Shown: piece by piece, positions 1-7,676 of the stretch
Layout of the letters: each line of letters starts with the position of its first letter
Numbering within the stretch: position 1 is the first letter of the stretch
Source: an uncultured SAR116 cluster alpha proteobacterium
GTDB lineage: Bacteria; Pseudomonadota; Alphaproteobacteria; Puniceispirillales; Marisalimonadaceae
Assembly (NCBI GenBank): GCA_902622875.1
Contig: CACNRW010000005.1
Span: 1 to 64,000 of the forward strand
Direction: 5' to 3'
Length of the DNA: 64,000 nt
The notes under the pieces: model-generated
The model's input: the letters and a program-made list of their open reading frames with translations, nothing else
The model's database searches: none
What the model was told of the DNA's origin: nothing
Program-made: the position numbers and the translations under genes

Positions 1-2
1 GT

Positions 3-254
3 TCAAAGTCTAGATTAATTGTTTTAACAGAGCTGGTTAAAGTTGGTTCAAATGGACTAACAATTGGAGAAATTCAAGAATTAGTTAACATCCCCCTTTC
101 AACTCTGGCTCATCATCTCGATCATCTAAAAAAAGCAAATCTTATTCACCAAGAAAAAAAAGGGAGATCAACTTATAACTTTGCACAATTCAACCATATT
201 CAACAATTGACAGACTACCTTCTTAAAGAATGCTGTGTAAATGAGAGAAAATAA
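3..254 (+). CDS. ArsR-family winged-helix regulator, 3' part only
   Basis: The window opens inside this gene; the frame from base 3 is open to the TAA at 252-254 (83 codons). The product contains a typical ArsR/SmtB winged helix: a helix-turn-helix that reads IGEIQELVNIPLSTLAHHL, then DHLKKANLI and a wing with KKGRSTYNF. The C-terminus carries a vicinal cysteine pair (KECCVN). Paired C-terminal cysteines sense As(III) in some ArsR proteins, so metalloid sensing is plausible but inferred. The stop overlaps the next start (TAATG), so the permease is translationally coupled and is the likely regulatory target. Confidence 0.85.
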   Translation, partial: SKSRLIVLTELVKVGSNGLTIGEIQELVNIPLSTLAHHLDHLKKANLIHQEKKGRSTYNFAQFNHIQQLTDYLLKECCVNERK

Positions 255-1294
255 TGAAAGCTCTAATTTTAAAAAATATCAACATAGAAAATTTTAATTT
301 TAAATCAGTTTGGACTATAGTTTTGTTAATACCATTATTGGTATTCATTTTGATTCCAGAGGATTTTAGCCCAATTATTACTTTTGCATCGAAAGCTTTG
401 ATGGGAACTATCCCTTTTATATTATTTGCAGTTAGTTTGGTAGCTTATTTAAAAGCAAGTGGTGCTGAAAGTTTAGTTTCAAAAGCTTTTAAAGGTAAAG
501 AAGTTAGAACTATTTTTATTGCAACTCTTGTTGGTGGACTTGCTCCTTTTTGTTCATGTGAAGTTATCCCATTTATAGCAAGTATGCTTGCTTTAGGTGT
601 CCCACTTTCAGCTGTAATGGCTTTCTGGTTGTCATCTCCATTAATTGATCCTCCAGCATTATTAATCACTGCAAGTGCATTAAGTTGGGATTATGCTATT
701 GCAAAAACACTTTCTGCTTTGGCAATTGGATTAATTGGTGGTTTTGGTATTTATTTTTTATCAAAATTTGGAATGTTCTCTAATCCATTAAAACAGCAAA
801 ACAAAAATAGTTGTGGATATTGTTGTGGTACTACAGACCCTTTTAACCAAGATCTTGAATTAAAATTTTGGAATAAAACTGAAAGAATAAATATATTTAA
901 AGAAGAATTCACATCAAATGGATTATTTCTATTGAAATGGCTATCTCTGGCTTATCTAATTGAAGCATTAATGGTTCAATACCTATCAGCACAAGTTATA
1001 GGAAATTTCTTGTCTGGTGACGGATTCTCTTCAATTATAATTGGTGCGTTTGCTGGGGTACCAGCTTATTTAAATTCATATGCAGCCCCTGCAATTGTAT
1101 CTGGACTAATCGAACAAGGGTTAAGTTCAGGAGGTGCTATGGCATTCTTAGTTGGTGGCGCAATCAGTTCTATTCCTGCAATGACTGCCGTTTGGTCTTT
1201 AGTTAACCGTTCAACATTTATTGCTTATCTTGTATTTGGTTTTGGTGGGGCTATTTTATGTGGAATAGCTTTTCAAAGTTATATGAATATTTAA
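254..1294 (+). CDS. ArsP-like permease (COG0701/DUF318)
   Basis: This is a 346-residue polytopic membrane protein with about eight hydrophobic segments. It has the family signature CSCEVIPF at residues 100-107 and the SSPLIDPPALL segment near 127-137. A loop at 187-191 reads CGYCC, a possible thiolate metal or metalloid site. COG0701 members include ArsP, which exports trivalent organoarsenicals, and Cu/Zn efflux relatives. The preceding ArsR-type gene overlaps it by one base, which supports a metal- or metalloid-induced efflux role. The exact substrate cannot be read from the sequence. A weak terminator-like hairpin follows the stop. Confidence 0.75.
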   Translation: MKALILKNINIENFNFKSVWTIVLLIPLLVFILIPEDFSPIITFASKALMGTIPFILFAVSLVAYLKASGAESLVSKAFKGKEVRTIFIATLVGGLAPFCSCEVIPFIASMLALGVPLSAVMAFWLSSPLIDPPALLITASALSWDYAIAKTLSALAIGLIGGFGIYFLSKFGMFSNPLKQQNKNSCGYCCGTTDPFNQDLELKFWNKTERINIFKEEFTSNGLFLLKWLSLAYLIEALMVQYLSAQVIGNFLSGDGFSSIIIGAFAGVPAYLNSYAAPAIVSGLIEQGLSSGGAMAFLVGGAISSIPAMTAVWSLVNRSTFIAYLVFGFGGAILCGIAFQSYMNI

Positions 1295-1317
1295 ATACTA
1301 TTTTTAGTATTTTTTTT
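1293..1317 (+). terminator. Weak rho-independent terminator after the permease
   Basis: The arms AAATACTA (1293-1300) and TAGTATTT (1305-1312) form an 8-bp stem with a TTTT loop, followed by a run of T to 1317. The stem is almost all A/T, so its strength is doubtful. The rest of 1318-1613 is A/T-rich intergenic DNA in which I see no gene; a 67-codon open frame there is not supported. Confidence 0.5.
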
Positions 1318-1613
1318 GATGAAAGATACGAAATTATTGCAAATATATATGGTAAAAAAAAAGTTGAAATTTATCACAACAAACCATTAGCAATAATTCA
1401 AATTTTACATCAAAATTTTGAAAATTTTCACATTCTTGTAACACTTATACGTATAATATAAATTAATAATCTTTATAAATTAAATGGGTTGATTTTAAGT
1501 AAATATTTTAAGTAATTTAATTGAGTGATAAATATTTATATTGAACAATTTTTTACCTTATACATAATCATAGAATGAAGTATTATATTTAAGTTATTTT
1601 GAAAGGTGTTTTT

Positions 1614-2435
1614 ATGGAACTTGCTCCAGTACCATTTAACGAAAATGAAAGAGTCAAAACCGTTATTAAAACTGGATTAATTGACTCTCCTAACTCAGAG
1701 ATGTTTCAAGTTTACTGCGATCTAGCTAAAGATTTGACTGGTTTCCAAAGTGCTACATTCAGTCTGTATGATGGAAATAATCAATGTAGTATTTCTTCAT
1801 CCGGTAGAGATGAATTTGTATCGGGTTCAATAAGTGACAAGGGCGTAAATAATATTTGTGCTTACGTGTTGCTTGATACCGAACCACTTTTAATGCCTGA
1901 CCTTAGAAAGGATCCTATTTGGAAGAATCATCCAAAAATCTTAAATGGCACAGCCACAACGCTAGGATATGCTGGTTTTCCTGTAATAAATAAAGATAAT
2001 TATGCACTAGGGACATTATGTATGAAACATCCCAAGCCTAGAGAATTATCTCAAAAACAAATAGAGTTGGTAAAAAAGATCACTTCAAATATGGCTCATT
2101 TACTTGACTTACATATTGAGCAAAAGGAACTTACATCAAATAAAGTTTTAGAAATAATAAATATTTTTAAACAAAAATTTCCAGGTTTTACAATTAGTGA
2201 TCTTGAGGCATTTTTATCTTTGGCAGCAAACCTTGATATTTTAGAAATCAATGCTTCTAATTTATTGAGATATAATTTATGTAAAAAAAACACAAATAGT
2301 TCTTTTAGTTTATCTCATTTAGGAAGAAAACTATTAGAAGATATGGAGCTTAAACCCAAAAATATGAAAAAAATCAAAATTAAAGGTCGTGAAGCTGATA
2401 ATAAAATTGAAGAATTATTGTCTGAGATTAACTAA
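1614..2435 (+). CDS. GAF-domain sensor/regulatory protein
   Basis: The 273-residue product has a GAF domain over about residues 20-165, with characteristic segments such as VYCDLAKDLTGFQSATFSLYD and AGFPVINKDNYALGTLCM. A helical C-terminal part (about 180-273) resembles a small DNA- or protein-binding module but I do not recognise it. No kinase, cyclase or GGDEF output domain is present. ATG at 1614 is preferred over the in-frame TTG at 1599 because AAGG lies 8 nt upstream of the ATG. The ligand is unknown. The next gene begins on the base after the stop, so the two are co-transcribed. Confidence 0.7.
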   Translation: MELAPVPFNENERVKTVIKTGLIDSPNSEMFQVYCDLAKDLTGFQSATFSLYDGNNQCSISSSGRDEFVSGSISDKGVNNICAYVLLDTEPLLMPDLRKDPIWKNHPKILNGTATTLGYAGFPVINKDNYALGTLCMKHPKPRELSQKQIELVKKITSNMAHLLDLHIEQKELTSNKVLEIINIFKQKFPGFTISDLEAFLSLAANLDILEINASNLLRYNLCKKNTNSSFSLSHLGRKLLEDMELKPKNMKKIKIKGREADNKIEELLSEIN

Positions 2436-2765
2436 ATGTTTGCAAAAATATATAATTTAAAGTTTTCTGGTGTATCTGAAGCGAAGGTCGCTTCTTCTTT
2501 TTGTTCCGATAATCTGGGCAAAAGAATTTCTAAATACAATATTAGATCGCTAAACATTTCTATTGGTTCATGTGGTAGTTTATCAATAAGTATTAGATTT
2601 CAAACAGGTGCTGACTTAAATAAATTTGATAATGACGCTACATCAATTTTTAAAGATTTAAAAGCCTCATTTACATTCAAAGAAAATCAATACTCGGGTG
2701 TTTTTGTTTACAATTATGAGTCAGAGCCAATATCAGCTGAAATTTCAGTTAATTCTAAGATGTAA
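2436..2765 (+). CDS. Hypothetical protein paired with the GAF protein
   Basis: A 109-residue protein that I do not recognise. Its ATG follows the GAF gene's TAA directly (TAAATG), implying translational coupling and a shared task. It is soluble, rich in serine and beta-branched residues, has no signal peptide, and contains two cysteines (SFCSDN, GSCGS). The sequence looks like a small alpha/beta domain. The gap 2766-2915 after it holds nothing I can identify. Confidence 0.6.
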   Translation: MFAKIYNLKFSGVSEAKVASSFCSDNLGKRISKYNIRSLNISIGSCGSLSISIRFQTGADLNKFDNDATSIFKDLKASFTFKENQYSGVFVYNYESEPISAEISVNSKM

Positions 2766-2915
2766 GATAGCTACACTTTAGAGTAATGCTATGTTAGTAA
2801 AAATAATAAGAATGAGAGGCTAGAATTATATTTTTGCATAAATGCGATATTTTTGTATGATTTATTATAATTTCGAAAACGGTATTTATAAATTTCAAAT
2901 CTAAACAAAAAATCT

Positions 2916-4127
2916 TTGTCATTTATGTTATTTGATTGGGCTACCTCTCCAATACCAACTATTCATACCACTTTTATTTTTTCTGTGTACTTTGTAAATT
3001 CAATTGCAGATAACTCTGGAAGTTTTTATTGGGGACTTATTATTGGTATTGCTGGTGTTTTAACAGCTTTTCTTGGTCCTTTATTAGGAAGTTTTTCAGA
3101 TAAAAAAGGGATTAGAAAAAAAACTCTATTTATTTTGGTTTTAATAGGTTTTTTAGCTACTAGCCTTTTATGGTTTGCAAAACCAAACGAAAAATATTTT
3201 CTATACGCAATAGTTTTTTCATTTTTATCTATCTTATCGATGGAATTAATTTTTGTCTCATATAATTCACTATTAAAAAAGGTTTCAGATAAAAATGATT
3301 ATGGAAAAATTTCAGGTTTATCATGGTGTTCAGGCTATATTGGGGGCATCTCAGCTTTAATTATTTGTTTAGTTTTATTCATATTCCCTAATGAACTACC
3401 TTTTAATATCTCAAAAGATCAAGGTGGTGATGTTAGAAGTTGTATGGTTTTTATTTCAATTTGGTTAGTCATATTTAGTATACCTATTTTTTTATATGTA
3501 GAAGAGCCAAAAAAAAATGTGACTCAAAAAAATACTATAAATTATTTAATTGAAGGATTTAAGATTATAGTTAAGAACAAAACACTACTTAGGTATTTCG
3601 TTGCAAGAGTTTTTTATTTTGATGCATTAGTAACAATTTTTGCCTTTGGCGGTATCTACGCATCTAAGGTATTTAATTTCTCTCAAACTGAAATATTATA
3701 TTTTGCAATTTTAATTAATATTTCTGCTGCCCTAGGAGCTTTTTTAGGTGGGTTTTTTGATGATAAATTCAGTCCTTTTAAAGTAATAAAGATTTCAATT
3801 TTAGGGATTATTTTTTCTGGTATTATTCTACTTTTAATTAATGATAAAAATTTATTTTGGCTGGTAAGCTTTTTATTGGGAATTTTTATTGGTCCATTAC
3901 AATCATCGAGTAGGGTGCTATTAACAAAAATAATACCTGAAGAAAGGGGAGGCCAATTTTTTGGGTTTGCAATCTTTTCAGGTAAAGTAACTAGTTTTTT
4001 AGGTCCTTTAATTTATGGAATTATCGCCACATCATTAAATAGTCAAAAATCTGCAATGACATTCGTCATTCTACTCTTCATAATTTCAATTGTTTTAATT
4101 GGAAATAAAGAACCTGATAAGATTTAA
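2916..4127 (+). CDS. MFS transporter, Atg22/UMF1-like
   Basis: A protein of about 403 residues with roughly twelve membrane segments. The N-terminus LFDWATSPIPTIHTTFIFSVYF matches the YDWANSPFPT-type start of the UMF1 (Atg22-like) MFS branch, and the loop GSFSDKKGIRKK is the MFS loop 2-3 motif. Substrates of bacterial members are mostly unknown. The start is uncertain: TTG 2916 and ATG 2925 are possible, yet the open frame runs back to 2892, where the codons encode NLNKKSLS, similar to the usual family N-terminus, with only an ATT available. No clear ribosome binding site marks any of these. Confidence 0.75.
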   Translation: MSFMLFDWATSPIPTIHTTFIFSVYFVNSIADNSGSFYWGLIIGIAGVLTAFLGPLLGSFSDKKGIRKKTLFILVLIGFLATSLLWFAKPNEKYFLYAIVFSFLSILSMELIFVSYNSLLKKVSDKNDYGKISGLSWCSGYIGGISALIICLVLFIFPNELPFNISKDQGGDVRSCMVFISIWLVIFSIPIFLYVEEPKKNVTQKNTINYLIEGFKIIVKNKTLLRYFVARVFYFDALVTIFAFGGIYASKVFNFSQTEILYFAILINISAALGAFLGGFFDDKFSPFKVIKISILGIIFSGIILLLINDKNLFWLVSFLLGIFIGPLQSSSRVLLTKIIPEERGGQFFGFAIFSGKVTSFLGPLIYGIIATSLNSQKSAMTFVILLFIISIVLIGNKEPDKI

Positions 4128-4553
4128 GCCAAAAATTGGATTAAATATAATGGTGAAATACTAACGATTGTCGATCTTATTTTGAGCACCAACGCCACCA
4201 AACCATCCTTGAACCCTGGTCCGTGTTCAATGGACTACGGTCAATGGGCAGACCACCCCTTGACCATTTACTAATGTTGATTGAGGAAAGGGTGCAGTAA
4301 CCCCGGACCCATGGGCTGCGTCTACTGTAGACAAGGTTGTAGACAAGCTTTTTATCATTGACGGACTCACTGTATTTGCTAAGCTATTGATATTGTTGGA
4401 GTTTAGATAAAACCATTGCTCTGGTTAGGCATCACACCTCATCTCGAGCGCACCACAATTTGGCTTCCAACGTCAAAAACGAAAACTCTTATTTCAATAT
4501 TGGTTGAAAAAAAGCAAAAAGACTTACGATAATGCTTCAAATGGAGTATTTTC
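4128..4553. other. Unexplained G+C-richer segment with hairpins and a short tandem repeat
   Basis: No convincing gene lies here. The segment is visibly richer in G+C than the chromosome on either side. It contains a 6-bp inverted repeat TTGAAC/GTTCAA (4209-4214, 4225-4230), a 10-bp inverted repeat with one mismatch (4239-4248, 4256-4265), and a direct repeat TGTAGACAAG at 4326-4335 and 4338-4347. It could be a structured RNA or decayed mobile DNA. I could not match it to a known family. Confidence 0.4.
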
Positions 4554-5210
4554 ATGAGACATTTAATGCGAATAATTTCCAAAGAATTTGGATTGTTAAT
4601 CGTCGAGGTCAAATCGGAGGTAAATAATTTCAAAATTTGTTTTAAGAAAGAAACCCCACCAGTCCAGAAACTAGGAATGGGTCTGACAATCATTAGAGGT
4701 TTTTCTTTAAAACTAAAATTATTGATTTTGACTTCAGTTGTTATATTATTAAGTATTGTTTCAAGCAGTTGGAATTCTGAGATTCCTTCTAAAAAAGCTA
4801 CGTTTACATCACCTAAAAAAGATGTATCAACAAGCTCAAATGTTTCCACTCAACCTTCAAAAAGGCAAATTATCCCCTTGACAGAAAAAAGATGTAAAAG
4901 CCTTAATTCAGCGAATGGAATTTCAACTATTACTGTTGAATATGTTGCGAAAAAGGCGGGGGTTTCACTACGTAGTGTTAGTCTTTGGAAAGCGCGATAT
5001 TCCAAACAAATAGGGGGGGTGTGCTACTTCACTTTTGACACTCCCAAAGGTCCCAAGACGTGCTGGTCTTCTACGGCAAAATCTGAAAATGAAAAAGTAG
5101 CTTATTTTATGGGTGCACCTAATATACCTGTGCTAGTTCAAGATCCCGGTAAAACGCCTTTTCTCGTTGTGGGTCATTGCAATGATTTCAGACCAAAGAC
5201 TAGAAATTAA
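4554..5210 (+). CDS. Hypothetical membrane-anchored protein of the accessory region
   Basis: A 218-residue open frame of unknown function. GGAG at 4543-4546 sits 7 nt before the ATG at 4554. A hydrophobic segment at about residues 50-70 (LKLLILTSVVILLSIVSS) would anchor or export the remainder, which holds several cysteines. An internal ATG at 4677 would instead give a standard signal peptide. The frame passes through a G7 run at about 5012-5018, a site prone to slippage. Base composition differs from the neighbouring conserved genes, and nothing recognisable lies beside it. It may be a degraded or foreign gene. Confidence 0.4.
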   Translation: MRHLMRIISKEFGLLIVEVKSEVNNFKICFKKETPPVQKLGMGLTIIRGFSLKLKLLILTSVVILLSIVSSSWNSEIPSKKATFTSPKKDVSTSSNVSTQPSKRQIIPLTEKRCKSLNSANGISTITVEYVAKKAGVSLRSVSLWKARYSKQIGGVCYFTFDTPKGPKTCWSSTAKSENEKVAYFMGAPNIPVLVQDPGKTPFLVVGHCNDFRPKTRN

Positions 5211-5417
5211 ACTTAAACTTACTGCACACCATCTATAGCCCATGCTTGGGGTGGGTCACGTGCTATGCCTAATTTATGCTAGACTGCAACAAGAAAGTAA
5301 TTATCTTTTGTTACTATTGAAAATGCATCATGGGTATTAGCCGTAATACCCCACTGAATGCCTGAGTGATTCTCCCGTGAGAACTACATAACTTATTTAC
5401 CTACTGCATAACTAACA
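5211..5417. repeat. Intergenic segment with a perfect 8-bp stem-loop
   Basis: The arms GGGTATTA (5332-5339) and TAATACCC (5344-5351) close a GCCG tetraloop. No T-run follows, so this is not a standard terminator. The rest of the gap shares the higher G+C of 4128-5210 and holds no gene I can support. Confidence 0.4.
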
Positions 5418-6767
5418 CTACCACCAGACATGAAAAACATTATTTTTCTTTAGAACGTGATGTTTCTTATCCTTTTTAATTTTTTCTGTTAAAGGGAAAT
5501 ATGTTTTGTCTGTGTCATAACGTTTTACTGAAATGCCTAACTTCTTAGCTAGGTCTTCAACTTTAGATATTTCGTAAAAGTTTCCTGGAAGATACAAAGT
5601 TGAAATAACTCTATACTTTGTAAAGTTATTCATCTCATTATGGAACACTACTTTGTCTAAGTTTTGTGTGTATTCGTTTCCAAATTGTCCAAATATTTCA
5701 ATTACAATATCAGTATCACCATCATTATTTAGATCACAACCACTTAAATATGGATGCCAAACCCAATCGTTTGGATCTTCTGGTTGTTCGTGAATAGTTT
5801 CTACGACATAACCTCTTCCATTAAATTCTATTCTGTCAATACTATATCCTGAATACCATTTTCTGTTATCACCTTTAAGACTGGATAACATCAGAATATC
5901 TACATTGCCGTCGTTATCAAAGTCAGTAAATTCTGCGTCCTGCATATTTCTGGTATTCAATCCATCTATTATAGTCTTGGATTTAAAATTACCTTTGCCG
6001 TCTCCCCAATATACTGCTGTCCTAGGATCACCTCCATCCAGCAACATATCAAGATTGCCATCATTATCTATATCCCATAACTGAACATTGTTGTAACGTT
6101 TTCCAGCATTTACTACTGTCTTACGTTTGAAGTTACCATTGCCGTCATTGTAGTATGCTGATATTTTTTTCTTATTTGTTACCGTAGAAACAATATCTAT
6201 ATCACCATCACCATCAATATCACCTGTTGCACCGCCATGATGTAATCCTTTTTCGTCTAGCTTAATTCTTTTATAACCATTTGGACTACTTAACATAATA
6301 ATATTAGGCTCAGGACTCCAAGGTTGAAAATCTCTTCCATGTTGAATAAAAACTACATCATCAATATGATCCCCATTAAAGTCACTTGCTAGGATATTTC
6401 TTGCCATCCAGAAGTTAAAGTTATCAGGTATTTTATAATTGTCTTTAGGACTGAATACCATATACTCACTATATCCTTGGCTTCGTTCCTTGTTTCCTTC
6501 ATGAAGCCAACTTGTACTTGAAAACATTTCATCACTGAATCCTGCAATAATTTCTAGTGTGCCATCGCCATATAGATCTGCTATGCCTAAGTTTCCTTTA
6601 TCAATACGAAAAGCATCCATTTCATTAAAGTTTGGCTTGAGATTGGGCTGCGTAGCCATTTTACAGAAATAATCTGTTCTAACTGAACGACTAGTCGTTT
6701 CGTTAATATCTGCAACGGCTGTGCCTACAAGGAAAACTAGTATTAGAATAGAAGATAGTAGTTTCAT
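5418..6767 (-). CDS. Exported FG-GAP/VCBS repeat protein
   Basis: A protein of about 449 residues with a cleavable signal peptide (MKLLSSILILVFLVGTAVA). It has at least six repeats carrying EF-hand-like calcium loops of the form DxDxDGxxD: DLYGDGTLE, DFNGDHIDD, DIDGDGDID, DIDNDGNLD, DFDNDGNVD and DLNNDGDTD. Such repeats fold as beta-propeller blades in extracellular or periplasmic proteins that bind ligands, surfaces or glycans. I prefer the ATG at 6767 because GAAAGAG lies just upstream; the ATG at 6782 has no such site. It sits in the accessory block beside a large inverted repeat. Its specific role is unknown. Confidence 0.75.
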   Translation of the reverse strand: MKLLSSILILVFLVGTAVADINETTSRSVRTDYFCKMATQPNLKPNFNEMDAFRIDKGNLGIADLYGDGTLEIIAGFSDEMFSSTSWLHEGNKERSQGYSEYMVFSPKDNYKIPDNFNFWMARNILASDFNGDHIDDVVFIQHGRDFQPWSPEPNIIMLSSPNGYKRIKLDEKGLHHGGATGDIDGDGDIDIVSTVTNKKKISAYYNDGNGNFKRKTVVNAGKRYNNVQLWDIDNDGNLDMLLDGGDPRTAVYWGDGKGNFKSKTIIDGLNTRNMQDAEFTDFDNDGNVDILMLSSLKGDNRKWYSGYSIDRIEFNGRGYVVETIHEQPEDPNDWVWHPYLSGCDLNNDGDTDIVIEIFGQFGNEYTQNLDKVVFHNEMNNFTKYRVISTLYLPGNFYEISKVEDLAKKLGISVKRYDTDKTYFPLTEKIKKDKKHHVLKKNNVFHVWW

Positions 6768-6856
6768 TTTATTCTCTTTCATTATTAATTAATTATAATA
6801 TTATTTACACTTTGCGTCTGTCCTTAATTTATGTTTCTTTGCATATCTAATTTTAG

Positions 6857-6901
6857 TAATCATTTTTATTTGATTTTCATGAAATCAAATAAAAATGATT
6901 A
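6857..6901. repeat. Perfect 20-bp inverted repeat with a 5-nt loop
   Basis: Positions 6857-6876 and 6882-6901 are exact reverse complements separated by 5 nt. The stem is strongly A/T-rich (core TCATTTTTATTTGAT). It lies between the start of the FG-GAP gene and the first att-like repeat. There is no T-run after it, so it looks more like a cruciform or recombination-related structure, or a very stable 5' hairpin, than a terminator. Confidence 0.7.
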
Positions 6902-6950
6902 TATGATTTCAATATATGAAAAATGGATTTCGTACACTTCTTAAAATATG

Positions 6951-7139
6951 GTACGAAAAATGGTACGAAAATCAACTAAACTGGCTTGACTGTGTTTACA
7001 ATACAGAATAACAATTGACTTGTAATTGGTGGAATACCCTAGAATTACTTGACTATGTTGATTATACATAAGTGTCATCAAGTAACTCAAAAACCAGTGC
7101 CGCAAGGCTTCCCGGTTCGATTCCGGGTATCCCTACCAA
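6951..7139 (+). repeat. att-like direct repeat, copy 1
   Basis: This 189-nt stretch recurs in direct orientation at 12053-12240 with roughly 90% identity and one 1-nt indel. It begins with two tandem GTACGAAAA units (6951-6959, 6963-6971); an inverted GTACGAAA lies just outside at 6928-6935. It ends in the 3' half of a tRNA. That is the architecture of an integrase attachment site: arm-type repeats plus a tRNA core. The two copies bound a segment of about 5.1 kb and would be its attachment sites, or the junctions of tandem insertions. Confidence 0.8.
7086..7138 (+). pseudogene. 3' half of a type II tRNA (probably tRNA-Leu), attachment core
   Basis: From the anticodon loop CTCAAAA (7086-7092, anticodon CAA if read as Leu) the sequence continues with ACCAG, a long variable arm (GCC-GCAA-GGC), a perfect T-arm CCCGG-TTCGATT-CCGGG (7111-7127), the acceptor strand TATCCCT, A and an encoded CCA (7136-7138). 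The matching 5' half (an acceptor AGGGATA and the D-arm) is absent upstream, so no intact tRNA can fold. Site-specific integrases often leave such 3' halves. The assignment to Leu rests on the loop and the long variable arm and is not certain; Ser is less likely. Confidence 0.7.
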
Positions 7140-7260
7140 ACTTCACAAATAAAGTTAGATAAAGATTTCAGAAGATTATTCGTAATTTTCAATTCAACCA
7201 ACATTTCTAATTTATCTAAACGTGGTACAAAATTGAGTATTTGATGACACTCAATGCTTC

Positions 7261-7353
7261 TTACTTTTTGACTTTCTTTAGATATTTGACTGAAGCTTTA
7301 GCTTTTACTTTAGCGTATCTATCCATATATGTTTTTACAGAAGCATGACCTAA
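7261..7353 (-). pseudogene. Decayed tyrosine recombinase, C-terminal fragment
   Basis: Thirty codons on the minus strand end at TAA (7261-7263) and read LGHASVKTYMDRYAKV followed by a lysine-rich tail. LGH with a tyrosine about ten residues later (MDRYAK) is the box II region and nucleophile of phage-type integrases. The codon just upstream is TGA (7354-7356) where a tryptophan would be usual, and before it LLLH is still readable before similarity fades. The rest of the gene is missing. It lies about 120 bp inside the first att-like repeat, where an element's integrase is expected. The remaining 7378-7676 is A/T-rich with no gene seen. Confidence 0.7.
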
Positions 7354-7676
7354 TCAATGTAATAACAAACTTATAATTTTATTTAATATTATGTAAATAA
7401 TTTAGTTTAAATTTTTTGATTTTATTTAGGTTTTAGGTCTTTTATATTTCTTATTTAGATAATTTATTTTCTGAATAAATTCAGTCTTAATATCAAAATT
7501 ACGTTAAAGTCAAAAGTTTAAAACCCATTTTAAATAATTTTTATTTTGCAAATATTGGTTAAAGAAATACAAATTAAAATGCTCTAAAAATCTTATAGAT
7601 TAATTACGTGTAGAAACATATTCTTTCCCATTATGCTTTAAGTAAATTTGATGATTTAAATATATTTAATTTTTTA

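Noticed and set aside
1258-1461. 67-codon frame overlapping the end of the permease gene
   Set aside because: It spans the terminator-like hairpin and has no ribosome binding site or similarity that I recognise.
4439-4849. 136-codon minus-strand frame opposite the unknown ORF
   Set aside because: It runs antisense to the better supported plus-strand frame and has no start signal.
7052-7138. A complete tRNA gene in the first repeat
   Set aside because: The 3' half is perfect, but no AGGGATA acceptor strand or D-arm is found upstream; the same holds for the second repeat.
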